64,000 bases of DNA, from positions 358,001-422,000 of the forward strand of contig JAFMOC010000107.1 in assembly GCA_019802505.1 (NCBI GenBank). Direction: 5' to 3'. Below the pieces are notes generated by a model. That model was not told the origin of the DNA. It saw nothing but the letters and a program-made list of their open reading frames with translations, and did no database searches. The translations under genes and the position numbers were made by a program. This document shows, piece after piece, positions 30,701 to 43,505 of the stretch (position 1 is the first letter of the stretch; every line of letters starts with the position of its first letter). The stretch is from Corydoras sp. C115 (Eukaryota > Chordata > Actinopteri > Siluriformes > Callichthyidae).

Positions 30701-33700
30701 GACTGCCTTTTCTCTCATTTTTAACTCACAGTGTGCTATGAGTACAAAGAATATTGCATGTATTCATTGGCAGCTGCAGGCTGGATAACATTTTTTTTCC
30801 CAGAGTATTTGCATTCAAGCCTTGTACTGTCGATGTCTCAATTTCTGCATGTGTCAGGCTACTGAAATCACTTTCACAGCTAATATGGAAACCGACAATG
30901 AGGGAAATAGTAACACTTGTTTGGCACGCATTGTATAAGATGGTTACATTCACTGTGGGTTTGTTTGTGGGAATTTTAAGACAAATCAGATGGATCGTTA
31001 CATCTTTGACACTTCATGAGAAGCTGTTTTTATAATCCTGTATTCAGGAGATGGATGAAAAAAATAATGCAGCTGGTTAGTTTGTTTGGTCCCAGTGTGG
31101 TCTCATGGTGCGAGAACACAATTTCATATGCTATGAATTTGATCAAAGAACATTATGTTTTAATGAAATGCATCACAACTTCCCTACATGAGTGTGAATT
31201 AAAATCTGGAGCTAGATGTGCTTCCACCCACCCAAGCACCTGCCCCTGCCCTTATGTGTTTTTTTTTTGATGCAATCATAAGTGTGGCAGTAGAAAATAT
31301 AATTATATAGAGGAAGAACAGCGGCAGTCAGTAGTGTCCTAGTGCTGAGAAAAAAGAGAGCCATTACTGTTTCAGTGCTGCAATAACACAGCCCTAAGTG
31401 ATTTTCTGTTTTTACAGCACAAACGGGACCACTTGTCTATAACTTGAAAGGAAGATCATAAAAAAAATAAGTAATACATTTTACTTTCAAGCTCTGCCCT
31501 CTCTGATTTTCATTTTTGTTATACTCCATTGTATCTATGCTAATATGTTTTAAAACTGATTAGAGGGATGCCTATACATATATTTTCAGACATAAAAGAA
31601 AATAAAAGCATATTTTCTTGTTTACAGTGAAGACCATCATGGAATAAGAGCAAAAACAGTGAAAGAAGCTGAGGATCTGAAATTGCAAGAGGGGTAAAAA
31701 CAAAGCATACATAATACACATAATACAGTATAGCTGAACAAGCTTGATATCATTATAAAATGTCAAATAATCAATAATGAATATTATTGAATTTAAAATC
31801 TAAATATAAAGAAGTGAATCATAAAGAGTTAACCGTGCTCATATATGTACATAATTAAATAACATTGTCCGGGCTAATGATTAAATGCTCACTCTGTAGC
31901 TCTAATAAAATAGTGTTTTACTTCTTATTTAATACCAGGTTTTATTTTACACTGCCACTGATGTAAGATCCACTGTTCACACAATTAACACTCCGGCACC
32001 CAATCGGATTTCACGCTTGCTCATGCTGCTTGTTGGATGGCCGAGCCGTCATACTGCACACATGGACCCAGTTCTATTATGCAAATGGAAACAAAAAACA
32101 ACTTTAAATATTACGATTCATTAACAATGCAGTAAGCATATTTTCTGATATACTTTAATGTATTCTTGTAGCTTAGTATCACACAAATGAATAACATGAA
32201 GTAGATACACAACAATAAGCAAAAATAATGTGTATTAAGAGTGTATAAAAAGTGTACTGAAATGTGTATTCTTAAATTTGATCCTTATAGCAAAATAGCA
32301 TTCCACAAAAATACAAGATACGTTTTAATTCAACAGCTTGTTATGAAGAACCTCTTAAAGAGGATAGAGAGAAATAGAAGGAGGGAGGGAGGGAGGGACA
32401 GATGGAGATGGATACTGTGTATGTGTACTCCAAGAGAGCTGGTAAACTGATCCATGTCCCCTGCAGCCTGTAAAATGCCTGCGTTAAGAATTAACATAAT
32501 ATTGCTGATAGAAATTATTTAAGGGCAATAAAAACAGGTTTAGTATTGTCCTCAGGCAATGGGCTGTGTGCGTGCGTGTGTGTGTGTGTTTGTGCTTTGT
32601 GCAAAAATTATAGATTGACCAAACTTGTTAATTAAGTAATAGTGAAAAAAAAGATTTAACTGAAATTACCAGAAGGTAATTCCATGTACTTTTGGGTATT
32701 ATAAATTAGCCCTGAATGATTAAGCCCAGACAATTACGTCACTTTAACAGTAAAGCAACATTACTACTTGTGTAACATAAATCTTGTTGGAATTGTAAGT
32801 TAAATTGTCAATGAAATATAATATTTATTTAAGTAAAAATCCCTGTTGACAAAGTACATTTAAAAGTGCTGATTTTGGTGAGATTATCTGTACAGAGCTC
32901 TAACCTCCAGCACCTTTGGAAAGAACTTGAATTTTATGTCAGGTCAAAATTTCTATTTATAAGCATATACACTAAAGAATTAGACCGATTTGAGAAAATT
33001 GTTAAAATAATGTTTTTAAAAAAGGAGTTTGTCCAACAGCTTTATATAGATGAATAATGTACAACTAAATGATTTGTGTAAATTTTGATTATTATTTTAT
33101 GTAAACCATTTATTTTATTATTTTTTATGCAAACTAGACCCAGTTGTTAGCTATTGGACAAATAATTCTTGTTATCACACTCAAAATATATTTCTGCTGC
33201 CAGAATGGTATTTTAATAAACCTTTATTGTTTAATTTAAGAGCCATCAAAGTCCGTGTTTTTGAAATCTAAATTAAAGCCAGCAATTGTTGGCATTGTGA
33301 GTAAACTGCTTATGGAAATAGCAAACTGGCATGGTGCTTGTTGACCCCTAGGGATTTCTACTGTTGTTCTGAGATGAGGTGTGACTGCATAGGCTTCTGC
33401 CTTGTTCTGCAATGGTGTGGAGAGCAGCAGGACTGGCATGGCTAGCAGATGGCCCATACCCTGTGGGCACTAGGCCTGCTGATTGGCTCTCTGCCCTGAA
33501 ACTGAGAAATGTACCTATGAAAGCTTAAGGAACTGATGCACACCAAAAGTCAGGTAATGAGTTGGAATGCAGGGAATGCAAAGTTCAGATTGTGGAGGAT
33601 TAGAGTGGTCAGGGAAAGCTGCTTGCACCAGATGTTTTTTAGTCATGAATCACATTACAAACTCATTCATGATTCATGATTCTGAAGTTCACAGAGTCTG

Positions 33701-34339
33701 GTCTTAAATCCTAATAATAAATAATTAATTGTTTTTTAAACTAAAACAAATACATATTGTAAATTTATCAAGTACTGGCAAATGCTGACTGATAAATACA
33801 TATACGGGGTTAATATTATCAGGTATTTCCATTAATAATATGAATAGAAATACAACTTTGTCAATAATCAGATAGATCATTTTTACATGTTTCTACACTG
33901 AGTTAGTTCTATATGGAATTTACAGAACCCAGTTCTTGATTCAAATGATTCGATTCATTTAAATAATAATATTCATTTTGAAAAATTCCAGTGGATTAGT
34001 GGCTGAGGTAAGAAACTAAAACTTCTTAAACCTAAGTTGGTTGTTTTGCTTATTTTAATAATCTACTTTAGTCACCTTGGTTAAAGGTGTCTGCCAAATA
34101 CTGTAAAACACAATAAACTCAGTTTAACAAAAATCACCATTATAACACATAACTAGCAACATACAAAATATGTAAATGACTACCATTTAGTTTATGATAA
34201 CTCAAATTTGTGTTTCAAACCCATAAAATTTTACCAGAATTCAGAAGTTAGTGTTTGTTTTTTTAAAGTTAGTGTTATTTTGTGCAGTTAGTGCACATCT
34301 TGGCTGTTATAGATGTGTTGTTCTCCCTCGACAGTTCTG
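27782..34339. other. Gene-free interval, middle of the ccdc33-stra6 gap
   Basis: No supportable exons. The block from about 29280 to 29850 is less AT-rich and holds a 118-codon frame (29308-29664) with no recognisable domain. The rest is AT-rich with minor repeats, such as GGGA units near 32380-32398. Confidence 0.55.
28498..28566. repeat. (CCCA)n followed by a CA-rich minisatellite
   Basis: CCCA units at about 28501-28520 pass into CA repeats with a recurring CACACAGCA unit, in tandem about three times. It is a simple-sequence array, not a CRISPR array, because there are no spacers. Confidence 0.85.
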
Positions 34340-34520
34340 CTTCTGAAATGTCACCCATCCAAGAGCAAGCACCATCGCTCAATGATATTTCAATGCACAT
34401 TGATTTTTCTTTCCAGCATGATCACATGAGGCCATTGCACAGCAGAATGGCATTTTAATAATGCAAATGAATGCTGATTTTAAGGGTCTGTGAAACTGCA
34501 ATACTTGAATAACAATGTAG
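34340..34520. promoter_or_regulatory. Candidate regulatory block with octamer site
   Basis: Contains a perfect POU octamer ATGCAAAT at 34461-34468 with TAATAAT adjacent, inside a balanced-composition block between AT-rich flanks. Enhancer function is inference. Confidence 0.25.
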
Positions 34521-35800
34521 TTCGGGGTATAAAGTTTCCTTTCCTATAAGAGCCCAGCTCATCAGTTTACAACAATATTAATAAAACCCTTAATTTAAAT
34601 CTGTGTTTTATTACAATTTTTAATGATTAATTTCGGCATGTATAAATTTAAATAAGAAACACAAAAATCTGATCTTTATAGTATTTAACCCTTCTATGAA
34701 CTAAGCATGGTATAATATTCTACAGACATGAGAATAACAAACTAGAGAACTACTGTATGAGTGAGTAATAAATAGTGTAAGTTTTCATGGCTGGCTGTAT
34801 AAAGTCCTGCACATGGTGCGATGCCACAACACTTACTGGTAACAGATGGTAGAAGACCAGCAGGCCTGTTGCCTACATGTATGTATATATATGTATATGT
34901 ATATGTAGGTGATACATATATATGTAGGGTAGGGTGATTTCTCATCCTTATGCAATACATGGTGACGGTTACTAATAAACAAAGTGCCTTAATCTGGTTT
35001 GTGTTAAAAAACCTGTTCATACTGACAAATGATACCAAACAAGCACATAGGTATGTCTGAAATTAATAGCAGTTATATAATAAATAGAGAAAGATGTACA
35101 AGTGTGTGAAGACAGATAAATAGATGTGAAGTTTTAAAGAAAGGACGATAGATGGATGGCCTGGAAGATGAATGAATGCATGCAGTTCAGTCAATAGATC
35201 AATATGGCTTAGTCCCTGTGGGATTCATTTCAGCCCCGACTGAGTGCAAGAGATGACATGTTACCTGGCAAGTGCTTGTGAGCATGTGTGTGAATATATA
35301 TATCATATTTCCAAATCTTATTGGCTTCTGTTTAAAAGGCTAACAGGTGGTATGAATGACTAAATAAAATAATTTAAAATAATTATTCTGCTCACTTTTG
35401 AACTCATCCCTAAAGCACTCATCCTATAGGAAATAAACCTTTAAATTAATGCCACCAGCAGATGTATTCACAGTCATCCTTGTAGAATCTACAACTGGCC
35501 AATGAATAAAAATTGAGAAGTAAAGACAGGTGCTAGTAGTTAAAGAGGTTTATAAAAAAAGGCTATGTCTTGTTTTTAATTCAGTACTACTAAAACTTCT
35601 TTTTATAAGAATGAAAAAGGATGAGCAACAGACTGCAACAAAGCAACAGACTGAGCAAACACAAAATAAAGAATAGAATAAAAAAAAGAATGAGATCCTG
35701 TTTTAAATTTGACAGTGACTGACAGAGACATAGGGTCCTTTAAAACAGTTCTTTGTTCTAAAGATTGCATGGATGATGAGCTGGACATGCACGCACTCGC

Positions 35801-35805
<5 letters not shown>

Positions 35806-35894
<89 letters not shown>
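35806..35894. repeat. (CA)n microsatellite, about 45 units
   Basis: A pure CA run in gene-free DNA. It produces false HTHTHT and CVCVCV frames. Confidence 0.95.
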
Positions 35895-35896
<2 letters not shown>

Positions 35897-37498
35897 CTTA
35901 TTCAAGCCAGAAAATGGAAACATGATAGAAGCAGCCAAGCAGCCAAACTGAGATTACAGTTCTACCACTGCCAGTGAAAAAGCCATTTGAGAATGAAGAA
36001 AAAAATAAATAATACATGAATTCACACCTTTAGTACTGAACCTTGGCAGCAGTTTTACTATTATTAGCAGCACAGTATGTCTGTGTGTGTTTTAGGGCCT
36101 GCTGAAGGCATTGAGTCTCCTCTGGTTTGGATGTGACTGAGGAGAACAAGAGGATTTACTAAGAAAGATTTTACTGTTATTGCTGTTATTTTTAATAAAT
36201 GATCCATTTATATATATGTTTTATTCTAAATTACAATGTTTCAGAGATATATATGTGTATATATATATACTGCCAGTTCAGTACAATCTTTAATCATTCA
36301 TGTGTACTTGGCGACACAGCTATTGGAATAATATTACAGTGTATATTACAGTATGTGTATATCAAATGAAAGTTCATTCTTCCTGCAGTGGACTGGATCA
36401 ATAAGGGAATTCAGTAAATAAGTAAAGTGATATCACTTGATCAATTTAGCTTTTTTTCCCTTCAGCAACTGGAGGATCTCAGACAGTTGAAATTGAAGGT
36501 CAGGTATCTTAAACATTAAGATTCCATTACTAATATACAAATTGGTATAATGGTAATTTATTTATAAATGCAGACAGCATCAGAGTGCAGTGAAGATTTC
36601 ACAAGGTGCAATCCACTCACAGAACATGGGTAGTGCTTAAAAAACCATTAGCTTAAAATACTATATTACAGCATATACATGTCAATTCTCCCTATGTTAT
36701 CATAAAAGTGTCTCTAAGCCTAGGATCTTGTACATACAGGTAAAATGTAGGAAGAAGAATGAAGGAGAAGAAATGAAGTCCCATAAGACAGCTGTGTTTC
36801 TGCACCATGGTAACATAGACATGCTCTCCAGAGGACACAGAGAGACGGGAGGACACACCTGCAAGGTATCAATCAATGAACACATTCAGATTAATAAAAT
36901 ATTATAATAAACTATGGGTATGGGTAATAATTTTATATAACATGTTACCAGGAGTAAGTAGTAACACATTAGTTTTATCACATTACATTTAGCAGAATAA
37001 AATATTTTATTGTCCATTAAATGCATCTAAGACTTTAAACGGTAGTATATCTCATCCACACATAGTGTTTAATGAACAAGCTTTTTAATACTTTTCAGAT
37101 ATGTTGATAATGTAAGTACATTAGCACTTATCATTAAACAATGTTTATGTTTCAAGTGAAAATGTTGAAGTGAAACTGGCAATGTAACTCACCAGGCATC
37201 TATTATAAAGCTATTCGTTGTCCTCTTATTAATTTATATTATATATTTTTTCAACATTGTTTTTTGGATACTTTATCATACTAAGCCACTGAAGTAAAAT
37301 ATAAATAGGAAATGTATCAATTTACAATAACTGCATATCTATGTAATTTATTACTTGATTATGAAACAAAAAATTCAACATCTCTAAATGATCACAGTGT
37401 AATTATAGGCATTATGGTGATTTAAAACCAAAGGTGTTTATTTCTTTGAATGATTTTTTTTGTTTTTCTGATTTAAGGGGAATTATTTAAAATATTAA

Positions 37499-37855
37499 AA
37501 TTCATTCATTATCTTTCGCTTTGTCCTATATTAGGGTCGTGGGGGGGGTTCCCCATGCCCATCCAGGGGAGAACGTTTCGGGCGCTGGACAGATACACCC
37601 AGGACAGGACGCCAATCTATCGCTGGGCACACACACACACAGACACGCACACATACACACTCTATATGGGGCAATTTGGAGAGCTCAATTGACTTGATCC
37701 ATGTTTTTGGACTGTGGGAGGAAACCAGAGAACCCGGAGGAAACCCACGCGGACACGGGGAGAACATGGAAACTCCACCCAGATGGGGATTCAAACCAGG
37801 AATCCCTAGCGCTGAGAGGAGAACGTGCTAAACCACTAAGCCACCGTGCCGCCGG
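37499..37855 (-). mobile_element. tRNA-derived SINE, copy 3 (minus orientation)
   Basis: Same family as the copies at 5866-6234 and 6557-6905: ATTCATTC tail at the left, G-run, CA-rich segment, body, degenerate B box (GGATTCAAACC as read on plus, 37787-37797) and a head ending GCCACCGTGCCGCCGG at 37855. It appears to have the most complete head of the three. Confidence 0.85.
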
Positions 37856-38078
37856 CAGTGCAAATACTTAAATACAAATACAAAAAGACAGTTCTGGATG
37901 GATGATCCCAAATGGATGACCTTTGTCCACTCTGTATGAAGTTCTCAAAATTTCTGCTCAGGTCCAGTTTCCTGTCACAGTCCAAAGACATGTACATTCA
38001 ATTATTTGGGCATTTACTTTGCACAACCCCAATTAGATCCATCATCAATCTTAGATGAATAAATAAAAATGTATTTGT

Positions 38079-38081
<3 letters not shown>

Positions 38082-38114
<33 letters not shown>

Positions 38115-38115
38115 C
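38082..38115. repeat. (TAA)n microsatellite
   Basis: About eleven trinucleotide units in gene-free DNA. A second, shorter TAA array lies near 41050-41083. Confidence 0.85.
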
Positions 38116-38659
38116 ATCGTTATTGTCATCATTACCAACATAATGAAGTTGCAAATATGTTTCTCAAAACAGGGATTATGTATTCTAACACTTTTATGTG
38201 CAGCGTAGTCTTAAGTCCATTGAGTGAGTCTTTATATATTACCCCTTCATATAACTTTAATAGATTGTCCCTAAATTAGCCAGTGTGTGCTTAGAGTACC
38301 AGAATGATGGAGCAGGACTACAAAACACCAAATAGAACATTTGATTACAGATGTGTGCTCTCTAGAGTGTGCTTCAATAAAATAACACTGACCCGATCAA
38401 TTTTTATAGAGGTTATAAAGCACAGCTAGCTATGCTTCTAGTGACCCTTGCGTTACATGAACAAGGTACCTGACTTATTAGGAGTTTAGAAAATTTTTGG
38501 TATGTACATTCTGCAATCATTTTATTAATCAATGTCTATTGTGTGCCGGCTATTGACAAATGTGAGTGCAATCACTGTAATCATTTTAATCCTCCACTTG
38601 TATCTGTCCATAGTGAAAAGGACCGTAATTCTTTATGGTAAAAAAAAAATGTGACATTG

Positions 38660-38830
38660 GCATTGGTCATTATTTCTATTATAATACTCGTAGCTGAACA
38701 ACAGAGAGTGAAATTACAGTGCCTGTAGTGCCACGGCCGCAGAACAGCTAATGAATAATTTATAATGTGGAGTCTGCTGGCCCTGGTGCAGAGCTGAGTG
38801 CAAACTCTTGTGAAAAGCCCAATCATGTGT
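38660..38830. promoter_or_regulatory. Candidate conserved non-coding block
   Basis: Balanced block with CAGCTAATGAATAATTTATA at about 38745-38764, mixing an E-box-like CAGCTA with homeodomain cores, flanked by AT-rich repeats. Function is inferred from texture only. Confidence 0.22.
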
Positions 38831-38956
38831 GAACTACCATCCCCACTCCTCTGTGGGCTCAGCTAGATGCTGTGAAAAGATCAGGGGGTAAAAAAAAAAA
38901 TAGGAAGACAAATGCAACTTCGTAATTTGTATTCATTCTTTGTGTTCCTATGTAAG

Positions 38957-38959
<3 letters not shown>

Positions 38960-39036
<77 letters not shown>
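38960..39036. repeat. (AT)n microsatellite
   Basis: About 38 AT units in gene-free DNA. Confidence 0.95.
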
Positions 39037-39040
<4 letters not shown>

Positions 39041-40229
39041 CTGTAACAACTTCCTTACTTCCAAAAATGTAAAGGCATACAGACAGGCAGAAAAATCTTT
39101 TACAAGACAATGTTAAAATTCCAAAAAAAAAAAATAAAGACAAAACAAACACTCTGTTCCGGGAATATCACCACCACTACCCCTAATGTACAGCCTGTGT
39201 GATAACAGACCTTTGCTCTCACTCTAAGATAGACATGGTTTATTCATTTCCTTCTGTAAACCCTTAAGGTTCTGTTTGATGGATTGTGCCTGAGGCAGCA
39301 CGTCCTGCTCAATTCCTTTGACAAAGACCCTCAATTCTGATGAACACATTGACTTCAGCAGGATGCAGGTTTATAAACTACCAATTTTTAGTATCAAGAA
39401 AATTCCATCAAGAAAATGGAAATAATATGCAGCTATGCATTTAATACATTTTATTTGTACAGTATGCAGGACTTATAATAATAATCCAATTTTTTTTTTA
39501 CAAAAATAAACTTAAAAAACAACACATAACAAAATTTAACAATGATGGTGGCAATATTTTAGCACATTGTCAGCATAATATTTATAAATGTTTACATTTA
39601 TTTTATTAAAATTAAATATATAATTTTTCTCACATCCATTTTTAATTAGTAATTAACACAAACTAATCCCTCTACCTTTCTCTTCCTCCCTTCCCCAAGA
39701 GACAGTAGCTCATTTGTTTCTTGAGAGCTTGGGTTCATCCTCTAAGTCCTGTATTAGTGCTAAGAGGACACTGTTATAAGGTAATTGGACTTTTGTTAGT
39801 ATAGTAGTAGGACAATATTACTGTGTCTGATCCACTAATACCAGCACAGCACACAATAGCATACAACCACATTAGTGTCACTGCAAAGCTGAATATTGTT
39901 TATCATTCAACTAAAGCTCACTAAAATAGAACCTTAATGTATACGTTGTGTTAACTTTTTGTTGAGCATTGTTTAAAAACTTAAAAAAATTAAATAAACC
40001 CATTTTGCCAGGTATTATTCATTTAACACTGCGTTCTATACATGCACTTAAACTGAAACTGGGAATTCTTGACTAATCTGTATAAACTGCTACAGTATGT
40101 GAAACACAGGCCTGAAGCACCAAACAACAGCTCAGACAGAATCTGAATTGCTTCTGTCTTTGATAAGATACCATGTTCTCCCACAGGATAAGAGCCAAAG
40201 TCCCAATCAGCCATGTTTTTGGACAGATT

Positions 40230-40620
40230 CTCTGCTAAGCAACACGTTTGACGTCACTAAGGCAACTTTCCAATGACACCTCCTGACTCAACCATCAGCC
40301 AATGACTTTGTTTCCCACCCAAAAGCCTTCCTCATAAAGCTGAAGATTGTGGGTCAGCAGACAAACACTTCCACCTGTGACGTTCAGGCATCATTCCCTC
40401 CTGACTCTCCCAATTAGCATTCCTGACACATCAACAGCAGATCCAGAGCAATCATTCCCGCCGCTCTTGTTGGAGAGCCATTAAGCCCAGTAGATAATTA
40501 TTCTGTCACTTAATAGGCAGAAAGCATGAGGCTGAAATAATCACACCCACGCATGGCAATTATCATCAACACTGGAGCCTCATTCATAGCTAAGACTCAC
40601 AGAATGAAGCGAACCAATTT
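40230..40620. promoter_or_regulatory. Candidate enhancer with palindromic CRE
   Basis: The most enhancer-like block in the gap. It is about 390 bp of balanced composition with a full palindromic cAMP-response element TGACGTCA (40249-40256), a second TGACG core at about 40379, CAATTAG at 40411-40417 and several further TAAT cores up to 40565. It sits about 18 kb before stra6. Conservation and activity are untested. Confidence 0.35.
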
Positions 40621-43449
40621 TAGACAAATTGATTTTCTTATGAGACACTTTTTCTTTTTCTTTCTCTTTGTGTCTCTGACTTAGTTAGTTCACTGGGCAC
40701 ACAAAAAATTTATTCAATTATAATAAAGAAATAATCAGCCTTATAGGTATAGTTTAAAAAAAACAGCTTACACTGAGGTTTTAAATAATTACAAAATGAT
40801 TTATAAGATTTTTGTTTTATTATATTTATTCATTTGGAAGTGCTGCAAGTAAAGTTCAAGACATTAAAGTTAAAGTAAAGTTACATTCTAGTACAATTCC
40901 AAATATAAATACACCGAACAAACAGGAAAAGCTTTTATTACAAATAGCCGTTTTTCTACAAAAGACACTTAATCTTGATGTTCAAATGCATTTATTTAAA
41001 TTGAAAGTGTTTCATGTGTTCACAACCTCCTTTTATAACAAGTATAATGTAATATAATAATATAATAATAATAATAATAATAGAATAGAAACTTGTTTCA
41101 CTGATTAGGTAATTTTGCAAAAGCATACTTTTAACTGGAGTCAGTCACTTTTAAGCTACGATATTTTAAAAATTAAATAACCAAAAAATAACATCTATTA
41201 TGTTTTATCTCATTTCAATTTGGAGACATCATATCTTTTTTGACTATCTGTTATGTCAGTATTAATCATTGAAAAAGAACATTACTTTGTTTTATTTATA
41301 GTTTAAGCATTTGTAAATGTATGCATTTTGCCTTTTGTTCAGTCCTGTGGCCAGTATTTGTCTGTACATTTTTGTTGTATCTGCCAGCATGCTTAATATG
41401 ATATAAAGCCTTATCAAAAAGCACATGTACGAACATGAGAACATAGCACAAGGCCAAATACAAGACACAACAATGATCTATCACAGAGACAGAGAACTCA
41501 GATTACAGGGTTCAACTAGACACATCCACCGAAACAGCCTTTAGTCTAGTATAATATCCAGAGATTATGTATAGCCCACAGATGCAGTATGGGAATTCGG
41601 CTTGCTTGTGTTAGCTTTGACACAGCTTACCCTCTGTGTGGGTTTTAGTTTAAAGAAGGTTCTGATTCTAGATTCCCATTTCAGTTGTCTACAGAGTACA
41701 GGTCATGAGTGGGCTACAAAAGTGTCTGTCTCTATTGCCAACAAACATCTTCAGTCTGTTCATGCATATAAGTAAAAAAAACTCAAGCGCAGTGCCAGAT
41801 CCGTGATGCAAAATGACTGACTTTACATCTGAAATATTTTATGTTCAGTAGGTAAGAAATATGTAAGTTATATGTGTACATGATATCAACGTAATTGAAG
41901 ACAAATGATTAAAACCTTATCTTAAAATTACTTGATATTTATGTCATAAAAAATAATATTTTATTAAATAAAATGCTTTACAAGAAAGTATATTTTTGTG
42001 TTATGTGATAAAATAACAGTATAGTTTTTAACAAATATACTTCTCTAAATCCTATTTAATTATTTTTTCTAATATACATCATACATAGATAAAACAACAT
42101 ACACAGATCTTGTGTATCATCAGATGTGTTTTCATAGAGGTTAAGGATTTGGCATATTCTCCCCGTCACAAACTAAGTAACTTTATGATATTTCATATAA
42201 TTATATAACAATCCAAATGTTAGTCCAGAGCCACAAATAACAAGGGACATTTTATACAGTCATTACAAGTTCATGTTTCATGCTCCAATTTCTTTTATGA
42301 CAAATAAGCTTTTGTAACTCTAGTCACTGAATGTCCTCTTTGAAGACATCAATTTAGATGATAAAATATGAAATGATGATTTAAGTAATGATGCAGCTTT
42401 TTTAAATTAGTATTTAAGGATAAAAAAGTATGATGAAGAAGTATAATAAAATGGTTTTAATTTCAGACGACATTGACACATAGGGATCAAATAAACTGCA
42501 CATCTAAACCATATTCAAAAGCAACCCTTCTAATTACTGAGTTTATGTTATATGTTATAAATTATGACTTAATTTGTCTAAATGGCCGGGGGAATCTCTT
42601 TTTTTATAAAATTATATGCTTTCAATAATGTACATAAAACTGCAGTGGAGTTCTCTGCCTACACAGACTTTTCACCATTGAAACCTTTATTACAAAATAT
42701 TCTTCGTGTTAAATGGTGTGATGTCTGATCTCTTTAATATTCAAGAGACTTTCTATAAAAAAGACGGGAGAACATTAGATTATGATTCCTGTTACTTTAA
42801 ACCACAGATTAACTAGTCAGGCATTGGCATATTTTAATCATACATTGTATAAGACTGCAAAAAATGGAATACATTTGGGAGGTTATTTTTTTAAGTGTAT
42901 TTTTGGATCATCCCCAGTAAAACTGACTGTTTTAATAAGGTCTGGGCAGTCCGATCACATTAGTGTCTATACAAAGATAAAACCCAAAGGATTCAGCAGT
43001 TCAGGAAATCTCTCATTAAATGTGCAGGTAGATAGAGCAGTCATGCAGAGAAAATACAGGCCTGAGAAGGAAACACTGAACTTTCTTTCCCCTGACTGAA
43101 GCCTCCATCTTTATAAGAGATTCTGTGATATTATACATTTAAACTGTAGCTAAGCATTTGACTTAAACTATGAATGACAATCAAAAATAACTTGTTATCC
43201 AAAAGTTTTAGAAGTAACTAAAAATTATGCAAAAAGAGACACAACTCCAAATTCTATTTATACTACTTCTTTAAACTGGGTTGAATAAACTATTTAGCCA
43301 CCTGAATATCATAGCCATTTAGACGTAGTAAACATGGATGCATTTCCTTCAGAACACAAAGAGCTATAGACAGATACTGGAACTTTATGATGAAAGTGAA
43401 ACAAACACTGGATGAAGAACTTCACTCAAAACAGAGCTTCTCCCCTGTA

Positions 43450-43505
43450 CACAGGACCTTTTTGCTTAGAGGTGAGAGTGCTAACTGCTGCGCCACCATG
43501 CGTGC
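43450..43505 (-). mobile_element. SINE head fragment
   Basis: Read on minus, the tRNA-like head TGGCGCAGCAGTTAGCACTC is followed by a CTCACCTCTAAGC-type segment, as in common fish SINE heads. Only about 55 bp remain. Confidence 0.45.

Noticed and set aside
35603..35951. Frames with long Cys-Val or His-Thr alternation on both strands
   Set aside because: Translation of a (CA)n microsatellite.
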